Part shown: positions 41,314 through 50,377 of the stretch, piece after piece
Position numbering within the stretch: the stretch's first letter is position 1
Layout: every line of letters begins with the position of its first letter
From: an uncultured Alphaproteobacteria bacterium
GTDB taxonomy: Bacteria > Pseudomonadota > Alphaproteobacteria > Micropepsales > Micropepsaceae
Assembly (NCBI GenBank): GCA_937865685.1
Contig: CALMGU010000077.1
Coordinates: 1 to 64,000 of the forward strand
DNA length: 64,000 nucleotides
Direction: 5' to 3'
The notes under the pieces: generated by a model
What the model saw: only the letters and a program-made list of their open reading frames with translations
What the model was told of the DNA's origin: nothing
The model's database searches: none
Program-made: the position numbers and the translations under genes

Positions 41314-42927
41314 ATGCGTCGGGAGATTGCAGCTGCGCTGGCGGCGTTGACGATGTTTGGCGGCGCGGCGTTCGCGCAGGATCCGGCACCCGCACGCCAA
41401 AATTCATCCAAGACATTCGCCGAAGCAGTGAAGCAGGTGATGGCGCGGCCGGTCTATCGCCATGGGCGGTTCGGGCTGGAAGTCTGGTCCCTGGATCAGG
41501 GCAAGCCTGTTTTTGCCGTGGACGGCGACAAGCTGTTCACGCCGGGCTCCACCACCAAGCTGTTCACCGAGGGCGCGGCGCTGAATTTATTGGGCTCCGA
41601 TTACCGTTTCCGCACGCCGCTCTATCGCACCGGCAAGATCGAAAAGGGCGTGCTGCACGGCGATCTGGTGCTGGTGGGGACGGGCGATCCCAATTTGTCC
41701 AATCGCATCCAGGCCGACGGAACGCTGGGCTTCGTGGATGAAGATCACACTTATGGCGGGGCGGATTCGCGCGTATTGCCGGGCGATCCGGCCATCGTGC
41801 TGCGGCGATTCGCGAAGAAAGTGAAAGAGGCCGCGATCAGGCGCGTGACCGGCCGCGTGCTGGTGGACATCAGCCTGTTCGAGGAAGGGGCGCGGGATCT
41901 GGGCACGGGCGAAACCATCTCGCCCATCGTGGTCAATGACAATGCCATTGACGTGACCTATCGGCCCGGCGCGAAGATGGGCGATCCGGCGTCGTTCACC
42001 GTCGCGCCTGCTGTGCCGTATATCCATTTCGTCAACAAGATCGTCACCGGCGAGAAGACCGATGTGGACGCGGTGACGGAAGAGCGCAAGGATGGCGGCC
42101 AGACCGTGACCTTGACGGGCACGGTCGACATCAAGAGCGGGCCGGTGATTTTGGGCTATGCCCTGTCCAAGCCGTCGCGCTTTGCCGGGACCTTGCTCAC
42201 CATGGCGCTGAAGGATGAAGGCGTGAGCGTGAAGGGCGCGCCCGGCGTGGTGACGGCGGTGGCCACGGATTTCTCGGTCGGCGCCGACAAGGTGCGGGGT
42301 TTTTACCGTGATGCGATGAAGATCGGCGAGCATGTTTCCCCGCCCTTGTCGGAAGATGCGCGCATCACGCTGAAAGTGAGTCAGAATCTGCATGCGTCGA
42401 CCATGCCCTATGTGCTGGGCGCGGTGCTGGGCAAGACCGGTGAGAAAGCCGATCACAAGGGTTTCGGGCTGATGCACGACTGGCTGGCCGGAATGGGCCT
42501 GGACATGTCGGGCGGATCGCAGGGCGATGGCGCGGGCGGCGCGGTGGCCGCCTTCTATACGCCCGATTTCGTGGTGCGCTATCTGGATCACATGGCCAAG
42601 GGTCCGGGGGCGCAGCATTTTCACGACAGCCTGCCGGTCCTGGGCAAGGACGGCACCTTGGTCGACATTCAGCCGTCATCGCCGGGAGCGGGACATGTTT
42701 TCGCCAAGACCGGCACCTATAGCGACAGCGATCTTCTGAATGGCGGGCACACGATCCTCACCGGCAAGGGCCTGGCGGGCTACACCACCACGGCGGATGG
42801 GCGGAAGTATGCCTTTGCCTTCTACATCAACAATGTGGAATTGCCCGACGATGCCAGCGTGTCCAAGCTGGCGGGGCAGGCGCTGGGCGAGATGGCGTCG
42901 GCGCTGTATGCGCTGCCGCTGGAGTGA
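41314..42927 (+). CDS. dacB: D-alanyl-D-alanine carboxypeptidase/endopeptidase, PBP4 (S13) type
   Basis: 537 residues from ATG at 41314, leader ending AFA-Q. SxxK in FTPGSTTKLFTEGAALNLLG (S79, K82), SxN in LKVSQNLHASTMPYVLGAVL, and KTG in GHVFAKTGTYSDSDL: the three penicillin-binding motifs in the spacing typical of S13. The large insert between SxxK and SxN is the S13 extra domain (GDLVLVGTGDPNLSNR). These periplasmic enzymes trim peptidoglycan. Length is at the upper end of the family. GC-rich with a private promoter region. Confidence 0.88.
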   Translation: MRREIAAALAALTMFGGAAFAQDPAPARQNSSKTFAEAVKQVMARPVYRHGRFGLEVWSLDQGKPVFAVDGDKLFTPGSTTKLFTEGAALNLLGSDYRFRTPLYRTGKIEKGVLHGDLVLVGTGDPNLSNRIQADGTLGFVDEDHTYGGADSRVLPGDPAIVLRRFAKKVKEAAIRRVTGRVLVDISLFEEGARDLGTGETISPIVVNDNAIDVTYRPGAKMGDPASFTVAPAVPYIHFVNKIVTGEKTDVDAVTEERKDGGQTVTLTGTVDIKSGPVILGYALSKPSRFAGTLLTMALKDEGVSVKGAPGVVTAVATDFSVGADKVRGFYRDAMKIGEHVSPPLSEDARITLKVSQNLHASTMPYVLGAVLGKTGEKADHKGFGLMHDWLAGMGLDMSGGSQGDGAGGAVAAFYTPDFVVRYLDHMAKGPGAQHFHDSLPVLGKDGTLVDIQPSSPGAGHVFAKTGTYSDSDLLNGGHTILTGKGLAGYTTTADGRKYAFAFYINNVELPDDASVSKLAGQALGEMASALYALPLE

Positions 42928-42958
42928 GGAGCGGTTCGCGTGGCGGCGGACGCGCGCA

Positions 42959-43058
42959 CCTCATCCTTCGACAGGCTCAGGATGAGGGCAGAGAGGTCCG
43001 TGCTTTATCCAAGTCTTTATCCTGAGCTTGTCGAAGGCCTGAGCTTATCGAAGGATGG
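42959..43058. repeat. Cluster of gene-end hairpin repeats
   Basis: 42959-42987 is a complete hairpin (CCTCATCCTTCGACAGGCTC with closing AGGATGAGG); 43018-43058 holds two half copies (CCTGAGCTTGTCGAAGG and CCTGAGCTTATCGAAGGATG). They fill the gap between convergent genes. Confidence 0.75.
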
Positions 43059-43067
43059 ATGAGAAGT

Positions 43068-43418
43068 TCAGGATAAGGAATTCGTGCGCCGCCATGCGCC
43101 GATAAGGACCGCGATGGCCATGCCGGGCAGCGAGAGGATCGCCAGCAGCGCCAGGCCCAGCGGGAAAAGCCCCAGGCCGGAGCCCATCGCGATCATCACC
43201 GGCATCTGCGCCAGCATCACCACCAGCGGCCAGCGCCAGGGGCGATGGGGATAAAGCGCCGCCAGGCCGCCGCCGGTCAGAAGTGCGGCGGGATAGGCCA
43301 CGGTCCAGTAAAGGCCAACGTCCCATATTTCGCGACCGCCCGCCGCGATGGTGGCGAGGCTCCACAGGATCGCGCCGGTCAGAAAAGCCGTGGCATAGGC
43401 GGTCATATCGCTGGTCAT
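43068..43418 (-). CDS. Four-helix membrane protein of unknown function
   Basis: 116 residues: ATAFLTGAILWSLATIA, LYWTVAYPAALLTGGGLAALY, PLVVMLAQMPVMIAMGSG and LGLALLAILSLPGMAIAVLI are membrane segments, with a short RRTNSLS tail. I do not recognise the family. The start ATG at 43418 has a second choice at 43406. It converges on the repeat cluster and diverges from the TerB gene. Confidence 0.65.
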   Translation of the reverse strand: MTSDMTAYATAFLTGAILWSLATIAAGGREIWDVGLYWTVAYPAALLTGGGLAALYPHRPWRWPLVVMLAQMPVMIAMGSGLGLFPLGLALLAILSLPGMAIAVLIGAWRRTNSLS

Positions 43419-43522
43419 TGCGTTTCCCGGCGCAAGGCCTCTAATCCTGGCATGGCCGGGTTAACTGCCGGTGTGCGCCGCGATGCTTGCATCGGGCGCT
43501 TGGGACGCGTTAGTCAAAGGGC

Positions 43523-43978
43523 ATGTCCCTGTTCCGTCAGTTGATGCGCGCCCTGGAAGCGCCCGCGCCCCGGCGCGATCCCGATCCCAAATTGTCGGTG
43601 GCGGTGCTGCTGGTGGAAGCGGCGCGTCAGGACGATGTTTTCGAGCCGCGCGAACGGCTGGTGATCGAGCAATTGCTGGCTCACAAATTCGACCTGTCGG
43701 AAGAAGAATGCCTGGCCCTGGTGGATGCGGCGGAGCGGCGCGTGGCCGAAATGGTGCAGATCCACGGCCATACGCGTGACGTGTTCGAAACCACCACGCC
43801 GGGCGAACGCATCCAGCTGATCGAGATGCTGTGGGAAGTGGCCTATGCCGACGGCGTGCTGGACCCGGAAGAGGATCTTCTGATCCGCCGCATCGCCGGT
43901 CTGATCGCGGTGGAAGATCGCGAACGGGTGCTGGCGCGCCAGCGCGTGGCGGCCAGGATGGGCATCAAGAGCCTATAA
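43523..43978 (+). CDS. TerB-like protein
   Basis: 151 residues, no leader. All-helical, acidic: PKLSVAVLLVEAARQDDVFEP, ERLVIEQLLAHKFDLSEEE and LIEMLWEVAYADGVLDPEED, each ending in the D-x-x-x-x-x-E metal-binding turn typical of TerB/COG4103. TerB proteins bind divalent metal and are linked to tellurite resistance and phage defence, though single-gene homologues like this one have no proven role. No other Ter gene is present. Confidence 0.85.
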   Translation: MSLFRQLMRALEAPAPRRDPDPKLSVAVLLVEAARQDDVFEPRERLVIEQLLAHKFDLSEEECLALVDAAERRVAEMVQIHGHTRDVFETTTPGERIQLIEMLWEVAYADGVLDPEEDLLIRRIAGLIAVEDRERVLARQRVAARMGIKSL

Positions 43979-44097
43979 TCGCGGGAAAGGGAACCAGTTG
44001 GCGGGTTGAGCGGTTTTATTATGCCGCCTCTCCGCAAGGTTCCCATGATCGATCCTGCTTTTGGTCCGTTCTTCGCGGTTCTGCAGGGCGGTGTGCC

Positions 44098-44361
44098 ATG
44101 AGCATCGTGCTGGATCTTGCCTGGGACTTTGTGGGCCTGATCCGCTATGGCAGCCTGGCGGCGGTGCTTTTGGGCATCGTCATATTCGGGCGGCATTTCG
44201 TCGGCATCAATGCGCGGGCGGCGCAGACGGGGCGCGGCGACATACCCGATGAATCCTGGCGCGGCACGGGCGCGATCAATGGCTTCAAGCTGATAGGGCT
44301 GGGCTTTGCGATGCTGGTTGTGTCGCTTTTTGTCAGCGCCCTCTTGCCGCCGCGGCTGTGA
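44098..44361 (+). CDS. Two-helix membrane protein of unknown function
   Basis: 87 residues: YGSLAAVLLGIVIFGRHF and FKLIGLGFAMLVVSLFVSAL are helices, with a polar loop (NARAAQTGRGDIPDESWRGT) between. ATG at 44098; no strong ribosome site. It follows TerB by 119 bases and meets the M20 peptidase stop without a gap. Family unknown. Confidence 0.6.
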   Translation: MSIVLDLAWDFVGLIRYGSLAAVLLGIVIFGRHFVGINARAAQTGRGDIPDESWRGTGAINGFKLIGLGFAMLVVSLFVSALLPPRL

Positions 44362-45753
44362 TCATTTCGACAGATCCGAGAACAACACGGTCAGATAGGT
44401 GATCGACGGCGCGATATCGGCGACGGGCGTGCGTTCGTTGAGGCCGTGGCTGAAATTCTCGGACTCCTTGGTGAAGACGGGGCTGGCGCCGTAACTGTCC
44501 ACATGCTGGGCGCGGAACCACATGCTGTCGCTGGCGCCCGCCGCCATCACGGGAATCACCGGCACGCCGGGATAGGCGGCGGCCATCGCCTTTTGCACCG
44601 CCGCGGTGAAATCGGCGCGCACGGGCGAGGCGGCGGTGGCGACGGAGCCTGACGTCACGTCGGCGATGGTGAGATGGGGTTCGGCGGCCACTCTCTTCAA
44701 CTCCGCCATGATCTCGGGCCGGCTATGGCCGGGGAAGATGCGGCAATTGATGTTGGCTTCGGCACGCTGGGGCAGGGCGTTCAAGGCGTGGCCGCCGCTC
44801 AGCATGGTGGCGATACAGGTGGTGCCGATCTTGCCCACCATGGCCGGGTCGGCGGCCAGGCTTTCGATGGCGGCTTTATCGGCGGGATTGGCGGCAAAGG
44901 CGCGCATGGCGGCCGCGATCTTGGGATCGCCCTGATATTTCGCCGCCGCCGTGAAATAGGCGCGCGTGAGGTCGTTCAGTTCCGGCTTGAAGCGGTAGTC
45001 GCCGATCCGGACCAGGGCCGCCGCCAGCTCGTTGATGGCGTTGGACTTGCGCGGCTCGGAGGAATGGCCGCCCGGATTGGTGACGCTGAGCTTGAAATCG
45101 GCATAGGTTTTTTCCGCGCCGTCCCAGGTGAGATATTCCGGCTGGCCGGTCTTTTCGTTGAGCACGCCGCCGCCGCCATCCATGTTCAGCACCAGTTCGG
45201 CATTGGAAAGCTTCTTGGCGATGATGGCGCCGGTCTTCATGTCGGTTTCCTCGTCGCCGGAAAACTCGATGACGATGTCGCGGCGGGGCTTGAAGCCCTG
45301 GCGGCGCAGTTCGGAGAGCGCGGCAATCGCAAGCGTGCCATTCAGCTTCATGTCGGTGGCGCCGCGCCCGAACAGATAGCCATTCTCCACCACCGGCGTG
45401 AAGGGATCGCGGGTCCAGTCGGCGGGCTTGGCTTCGACCACGTCCATATGGCCGCTGATCACCAGGGGCTTGAGCTTGGCGTCGCTGCCCGGCCAGCGGG
45501 CGATCAGATAGGCGGTGGTGCCGTCGGGCGTGATGGTGATGTCCGATGCCTTGAAGCCGCCGGCCACCAGCGCATCGCGGTAAAGCGCCGCGACCTTGGG
45601 CGTCTGGTCGCCGGGCCCCGCCACCGAGCGCATGGCGATGGCTTTCTTGGCGAGGTCCAGCGCCTCGGCTTCGGCCTTGGGGTGAGAGGACGGCGCGGCC
45701 AAGGCGGTGCCGGACAAAAGCAAAGCGGCAAAGGTGAGACATACCGGTCGCAT
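44362..45753 (-). CDS. Exported M20-family metallopeptidase
   Basis: 463 residues from ATG at 45753 after GGAGGGTTCCC; Sec leader MRPVCLTFAALLLSGTALA. Metal ligands in LVISGHMDVVEA (His, Asp), GRGATDMKLNGTLA (Asp), EFSGDEETD (catalytic Glu and metal Glu), and later NFSHGLNERTP (His). The dimerisation domain (TNPGGHSSEPRKSNAINELA) has the conserved His. This is an ArgE/DapE/CPG2-like di-zinc amidohydrolase working in the periplasm; substrate is probably a peptide or acyl amino acid. Confidence 0.9.
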   Translation of the reverse strand: MRPVCLTFAALLLSGTALAAPSSHPKAEAEALDLAKKAIAMRSVAGPGDQTPKVAALYRDALVAGGFKASDITITPDGTTAYLIARWPGSDAKLKPLVISGHMDVVEAKPADWTRDPFTPVVENGYLFGRGATDMKLNGTLAIAALSELRRQGFKPRRDIVIEFSGDEETDMKTGAIIAKKLSNAELVLNMDGGGGVLNEKTGQPEYLTWDGAEKTYADFKLSVTNPGGHSSEPRKSNAINELAAALVRIGDYRFKPELNDLTRAYFTAAAKYQGDPKIAAAMRAFAANPADKAAIESLAADPAMVGKIGTTCIATMLSGGHALNALPQRAEANINCRIFPGHSRPEIMAELKRVAAEPHLTIADVTSGSVATAASPVRADFTAAVQKAMAAAYPGVPVIPVMAAGASDSMWFRAQHVDSYGASPVFTKESENFSHGLNERTPVADIAPSITYLTVLFSDLSK

Positions 45754-45936
45754 GGGAACCCTCCGTGATCGGCGCGGAGAGTAGAGATCATTCGCCCCGC
45801 CGGGCAAGCGCGTCTCGTCCGGCGGCAAGTTGCAGGGCGTGTCCAAGCCTCATTTGACTTGGAAATTGGCGGGGGTAGGCTTGCCCTGTTTTCTGCCCGT
45901 GCTGCCGCGTTTCCATTCCCGATGCGAGGTCGTGCC

Positions 45937-47172
45937 ATGCTGCGGAACATCTTTATCGTGACATCCCTGCTTCTCCTGGCGCCGCATGGCGCGCGGGCGC
46001 AAACCATGCTGCCGGACGGGGAAGGCAAGGCGGTCGTTCAATCGGCCTGTTCGTCCTGTCACGCTTTGAGCCAGGTGACCAACGCCGGACACAGCAAGGC
46101 GGAATGGGACACCGTGCTGCACATGATGGTGAATGCGGGCGCGCAAGTGCCGGCGGACAAGTTCGAGACCGTGTCGGCATATCTCGCCAAGAATTTTCCG
46201 GCCAGGAAGGTGAACGCGGCGGCGCTGATTTCCGGTCCCGTCCAGGTAACGATCAAGGAATGGGATGTGCCCACGCCGGGATCGCGGCCGCACGATCCCA
46301 TGGTCGCGCCCGACGGATCGGCCTGGTACACCGGCCAGATGGCCAATGTGCTGGGCCGCTTCGATCCCAAGACGCAACAGTTCAAGGAATACAAGCTTCC
46401 CGAAAATTCGGGCCCGCATGGACTGATTCCCGACCATGACGGCAATGTCTGGTACACCGCCAATTTCGGAGCCTATATCGGCAAGCTCGATCCCAGGACC
46501 GGCGCGGTCAAGCAATTCCCCATGCCCGACCCGGCGGCGAAGGATCCCCATACGCTTCTTCTGGCGCCCAATGGCAATATCTATTTCACTGTGCAGGGCG
46601 CCAACCGGGTGGGACGGCTCGATCCCCGGACGGGCGAGGTCAAGCTGGCGACATCGCCCACGCCGCGCTCCAATCCGTACGGCATGGTGATCGATTCCCA
46701 TGGCGTGCCGTTCTTTGTGGAGTTCGGGTCGAACAAGGTGGCGCGGCTGGATCCCGACACGCTTGCGATCCATGAATTCGTGCTGCCGCACGCGGATTCG
46801 CGGCCCAGGCGCGTGGCAATCACGCCCGACGACATCATCTGGTATTCGGATTATGCGCGTGGGTATCTCGGACGGCTCGATCCCAGGACCGGCGCGGTGA
46901 CGGAATTCCCTTCGCCGGGAGGAAAGGATTCGCGGCCCTATGGCATCACCGCGGTGGGCGATGTGATCTGGTACAGCGAATCCAATGTCAGCCCCAATAC
47001 GCTGGTGCGCTTCGATCCCAAGACGGAGAAATTCGAAAGCTGGGCGATTCCGTCCGGCGGCGGGGTGGTGCGCAACATGGTGCACACGCCGGAGGGCAAT
47101 CTCTGGCTGGCCTGCAGCGGCGTGAACAAGATCGCTTTTGTCGAGGTGGAGAAGCCGCGCGCGGCCCGCTGA
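45937..47172 (+). CDS. Fusion of c-type cytochrome and virginiamycin B lyase-like beta-propeller
   Basis: 411 residues from ATG at 45937, leader ending ARA-Q. Residues 23-95 form a small cytochrome c domain: VVQSACSSCHALSQVTNAGH (C38-x-x-C41-H42) and a Met in VLHMMVNAGAQ. From about 105 a seven-bladed Vgb-type propeller follows with repeats such as NVLGRFDPKTQQFKEYKLPE, YIGKLDPRTGAVKQFPMP and YLGRLDPRTGAVTEFPSPGG. Vgb linearises streptogramin B, but the many environmental relatives with an attached cytochrome more probably bind or oxidise other molecules. The exported haem domain points to electron transfer from a bound substrate. Confidence 0.83.
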   Translation: MLRNIFIVTSLLLLAPHGARAQTMLPDGEGKAVVQSACSSCHALSQVTNAGHSKAEWDTVLHMMVNAGAQVPADKFETVSAYLAKNFPARKVNAAALISGPVQVTIKEWDVPTPGSRPHDPMVAPDGSAWYTGQMANVLGRFDPKTQQFKEYKLPENSGPHGLIPDHDGNVWYTANFGAYIGKLDPRTGAVKQFPMPDPAAKDPHTLLLAPNGNIYFTVQGANRVGRLDPRTGEVKLATSPTPRSNPYGMVIDSHGVPFFVEFGSNKVARLDPDTLAIHEFVLPHADSRPRRVAITPDDIIWYSDYARGYLGRLDPRTGAVTEFPSPGGKDSRPYGITAVGDVIWYSESNVSPNTLVRFDPKTEKFESWAIPSGGGVVRNMVHTPEGNLWLACSGVNKIAFVEVEKPRAAR

Positions 47173-47234
47173 CCCCCCTTGCCGTGGCGCTGGCGCAAGG
47201 CCACTCTCGGCGCGCTTGAAGGCAGGGAAAAGCG

Positions 47235-48416
47235 ATGCATAACAGACTCACGGCGGCGTTTCTGGGATTGGGCCTTCTGGCTGCCGCGCCTGCGGCTGCC
47301 GCCGGCTATCTGCCGCCGAAAGGCGATGCCTGGGCGACGCATACGCCGCAGCAGGAAAAGCTCGATCCGGCCAAGATCAAGGCGGCAATCGATTTTGCGG
47401 TGTCGGCCGAGCTGACCTATCCGCCGGAGCTGGCCAAGCAGGCGGACATTCGCGACCTGCGGATTTCCGTGCCCATCAAATATGGGCATGAAGCGTTCAA
47501 CACGCCCATCGGGCCATTGAAGCCGCATGTCCCCGCCAACGGGCTCATCATCCGTCACGGCTATATCGTGGCGGAATGGGGCAATACGCGGGAAGTGGAC
47601 ATGACTTTCTCGGTCACCAAGACCTTTCTGTCGTCGGTGGCGGGCGTCGCCTTCGACAAGGGCATGATCAAGGACGTCAACGACCGGGTGATCGATTATG
47701 TGCAGCCTTCGGCGGATTTCATGCTGGCGCACAATCAGCCCATTACATGGGACAATATGCTGCGCCAGGATTCGGGATGGATCGGCACCATGTGGGGCAA
47801 GCCCTGGTGGGCGGACCGGCCGGGCGAAAATCCCTGGAGCGAGCTGGCGAAAGGCCCGCCGCCGGTGGGCAAGGAATGGAAATACAATGACGTGCGGGTG
47901 AATGCGCTGGCCCTGGCGCTGACGCATCTGTGGAAGCGGCCTTTGCCCGAAGTGCTGAAAGAGTATGTCGCCGATCCCATCGGCATGTCGGACGGCTGGC
48001 ATTGGGAAGGCTATGACAATTCCTATACCGACATTGACGGCAAGCGCACCAAGGTGGTGTCGGGCGGCGGCCATTGGGGCGGCGGCATGTTCCTTACCGC
48101 GCGCGACCAGGCGCGGCTGGGTTTGCTGGGGCTGAACAAGGGCAAGTGGGGCGACAAGCAGATATTGTCGGAGAAGTGGGTGGCGATGGCGCGGACGCCC
48201 ACTGGCCCCAACCCCGGTTACGGCTATTGCAACTGGTATCTCAACACCGGCAAGAAGATGTATCCGGATGCGCCGGAGGACAGCGTCTCCTTCATCGGCG
48301 ACGGAGCCAATATCGTCTTCATCGATTATCAGCACGACATCGTGGCGGTGGTGCGCTGGATCGACGGCGGCAAGATGAAGGATTTCGTCAAGCTGCTCGA
48401 GGAAGCGGTGAAATAG
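47235..48416 (+). CDS. Exported beta-lactamase-family serine hydrolase
   Basis: 393 residues, leader ending AAAA-G. SxxK: FSVTKTFLSSVAGVAFDKGM (S126, K129); YxN: EWKYNDVRVNALALALTHLW; the third motif is degenerate (GHWGGGMFLTARDQARLGLL). NGLIIRHGYIVAEWGN is the usual first strand pair of class C-like esterases. It starts 62 bases after the cytochrome/propeller fusion and probably shares its transcript, hinting at joint work on one substrate. Confidence 0.85.
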   Translation: MHNRLTAAFLGLGLLAAAPAAAAGYLPPKGDAWATHTPQQEKLDPAKIKAAIDFAVSAELTYPPELAKQADIRDLRISVPIKYGHEAFNTPIGPLKPHVPANGLIIRHGYIVAEWGNTREVDMTFSVTKTFLSSVAGVAFDKGMIKDVNDRVIDYVQPSADFMLAHNQPITWDNMLRQDSGWIGTMWGKPWWADRPGENPWSELAKGPPPVGKEWKYNDVRVNALALALTHLWKRPLPEVLKEYVADPIGMSDGWHWEGYDNSYTDIDGKRTKVVSGGGHWGGGMFLTARDQARLGLLGLNKGKWGDKQILSEKWVAMARTPTGPNPGYGYCNWYLNTGKKMYPDAPEDSVSFIGDGANIVFIDYQHDIVAVVRWIDGGKMKDFVKLLEEAVK

Positions 48417-48532
48417 CCCGGCATGGTGCGTAAAACGCCGGTCCGGCTTGCGCATTTGCGCATGCGGGATGGATTTCCCCGCGCGCCGGAATGGTGTGAA
48501 ATACGCCGGCATCGCGCGGAACGGAAAACGCC

Positions 48533-49744
48533 ATGATCGACTGGACCAGCCATTACGCCGGGCGCGCCAAGCGCATGACCGCCTCGGAGATCCGCGAGCT
48601 TCTGAAGGTTCTGGATCAGCCCGACCTGATCTCGTTCGCGGGCGGCATTCCCGATCCGGCGCTGTTTCCGGTGGCGGAAATCGCCGGCGCCTATGCCAAG
48701 GTGCTGAACGATCCGGCCCAGGCCAAGATCGCCCTGCAATATGCGGTGAGCGAAGGCTACAAGCCGCTGCGCGAATGGATCGCCGGATACATGACGCGGC
48801 TGGGCGCGCCGTGCGAGCCCGACAATGTGGTGATCACCAACGGCTCGCAGCAGGCGCTGGATTTTCTGGGCAAGCTGTTCATCACGCCGGGCGATCCGGT
48901 GCTGGTGGCGTGGCCGACATATCTGGGCGCGCTGCAGGCCTTCAACAGTTATGAGCCGGTCTATGACGTGCTGCCGGGGCCGGGCAGCAACCGCACGGTG
49001 GAAAGTTATGCCAAGGGCCAGGGCGCGCCGCGCCTGGGCTATTGCATGCCGGAATTCCAGAACCCCACCGGCACCAGCCTGACGCGCGAGGAGCGGCTGC
49101 AGATGCTGGATGCGGCGGACGCGATGGATTTGCCGCTGATCGAGGACAATGCCTATGAAAAGCTGCGCTATGACGGCGAGCGCGTGCCCTCGCTTCTGGC
49201 GCTGGATATCGCGCGCAAGGGCGGGATCGAAAATTCACGGGTGATCTATTGCGGCACCTTTTCCAAGAGCATCGTGCCCGCCTTGCGCATCGGCTGGATC
49301 GTGGCGGCGAAGCCGGTGATCCAGAAGCTGGTGATCGTCAAGCAGGCGAGCGACCTGCATGTTTCCACCCTCAACCAGATCGTCATGCATGAGGTGGCGT
49401 CGAAGATCATCGAAGACCAGTCGCGCCGCATCCTGCCGGTCTATAAGGCGCGGCGCGATGCGATGCTGGCGGCGCTTGCGGCCCATATGCCCAAAGGCGT
49501 GCAATGGACCAAGCCGGAAGGCGGCATGTTCGTCTGGGTCACGTTGCCGGAGGGCATGGACGCCGCCATGCTGCTGGAGCGGGCGTTGGCGGAAGCCCGG
49601 GTCGCCTTCGTGCCCGGCATCGCCTTTTTCGCCGATCGCGGGCGCGGCAATTATCTGCGCCTCAACTTTTCCTTGTCGGACGAAGCCAGCATCGCCGAAG
49701 GCATCAAGCGGCTTGGCGCGCTGATCGCCCAGATGCAGGGCTGA
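48533..49744 (+). CDS. PLP-dependent aminotransferase, class I/II (2-aminoadipate/LysN-like)
   Basis: 403 residues without a leader. ISFAGGIPDPALFPVAEI at the start, NGSQQALDFLGKLFITPGD, FQNPTGTSLTREER, the Asp of LIEDNAYEKLRYDG and the PLP Lys in YCGTFSKSIVPALRIGW are all in the order of the LysN/MocR-like fold type I group. The enzymes transfer amino groups among 2-aminoadipate, leucine, aromatic and other acids; the exact donor is open. There is no DNA-binding domain, so it is not a MocR regulator. Confidence 0.9.
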   Translation: MIDWTSHYAGRAKRMTASEIRELLKVLDQPDLISFAGGIPDPALFPVAEIAGAYAKVLNDPAQAKIALQYAVSEGYKPLREWIAGYMTRLGAPCEPDNVVITNGSQQALDFLGKLFITPGDPVLVAWPTYLGALQAFNSYEPVYDVLPGPGSNRTVESYAKGQGAPRLGYCMPEFQNPTGTSLTREERLQMLDAADAMDLPLIEDNAYEKLRYDGERVPSLLALDIARKGGIENSRVIYCGTFSKSIVPALRIGWIVAAKPVIQKLVIVKQASDLHVSTLNQIVMHEVASKIIEDQSRRILPVYKARRDAMLAALAAHMPKGVQWTKPEGGMFVWVTLPEGMDAAMLLERALAEARVAFVPGIAFFADRGRGNYLRLNFSLSDEASIAEGIKRLGALIAQMQG

Positions 49745-49797
49745 GGCGGAACGGCTGTGCATTGCGTGCGAATTTTCAGACCTTGCTGCTGTTTAGA

Positions 49798-49893
49798 CCT
49801 GGATTCCCGCCAGCCTCCGCTTCGCTCGGCGTTCGGTTGGCTTGGACGCCAACCTTACCCCTCGGCGCTGGCCGCGCCTCGCCGGGAATGACA
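49798..49893. repeat. Intergenic palindromic element related to the two-hairpin family
   Basis: Bounded by GGATTCCCGCC and CGCCGGGAATGACAAG, with an inner part CCGCTTCGCTCGGCGTTCG followed by hairpin GGTTGGC-TTGGAC-GCCAACC. The head stem, CGTTCG linker and second hairpin follow the same plan as the copies at 10797 and 51307, but sequence likeness is weaker. Confidence 0.5.
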
Positions 49894-49907
49894 AGTTTAT
49901 GTTCGTT

Positions 49908-50369
49908 TCAGGTAGAGAGCAGGTGCTTGTTCATGTGGACGGCAATGCCGTCGCCGATCATTTCCTCGCGGTTGATGCGATAGCCGAGCTTGATGTAGAG
50001 CCGGATATTTTCTGCGAAACGCTGATTGGTATAGAGCCGGACTTCGGCCAAGCCCGATGAAGCGGCGAACTGCTCGGCATGGGCAATCAATCTCCGCCCA
50101 ATGCCATGGCCCTGATACGATGGATCGACCGCGATATTCTCGATCACCAGATGGTCGGCCTGGATCACGGTTTCGATCAGGGCAGCCAGCTTTCCGTCAA
50201 TCTCCAGAAGATCGAAGCGGTGATCGTGAACGGCTTTGTCATAGTCGGCGGTCATAGGCCTGGGCTCGCGGCCGATCAGGGACACCCATTTGGCATAGGC
50301 CGCCCGCGTCAAGGTTCGGATGGCCGCGGCATCATCTGCCGTGGCCTGGCGAAGGGGCATGTCTTGCAT
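49908..50369 (-). CDS. GNAT N-acetyltransferase
   Basis: 153 residues (ATG 50369; a second at 50360). MPLRQATADDAAAIRTLTRA, LIETVIQADHLVIENIAVDP, then the acetyl-CoA loop YQGHGIGRRLIAHAEQFAAS and RLYTNQRFAENIRLYIKLGY: a complete GNAT domain of the YhbS/RimI-like group. The acceptor is unknown. It is followed on the same strand only by the repeat element. Confidence 0.85.
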   Translation of the reverse strand: MQDMPLRQATADDAAAIRTLTRAAYAKWVSLIGREPRPMTADYDKAVHDHRFDLLEIDGKLAALIETVIQADHLVIENIAVDPSYQGHGIGRRLIAHAEQFAASSGLAEVRLYTNQRFAENIRLYIKLGYRINREEMIGDGIAVHMNKHLLST

Positions 50370-50377
50370 GGTTTGAG

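Noticed and set aside
43523-43978. Tellurite-resistance or Ter phage-defence operon
   Set aside because: Only a lone TerB-like gene is present; no TerC, TerD, TerY or associated genes are near.
45937-47172. Streptogramin resistance gene vgb
   Set aside because: The haem domain and environmental context make a different role likelier, and the catalytic residues were not confirmed.
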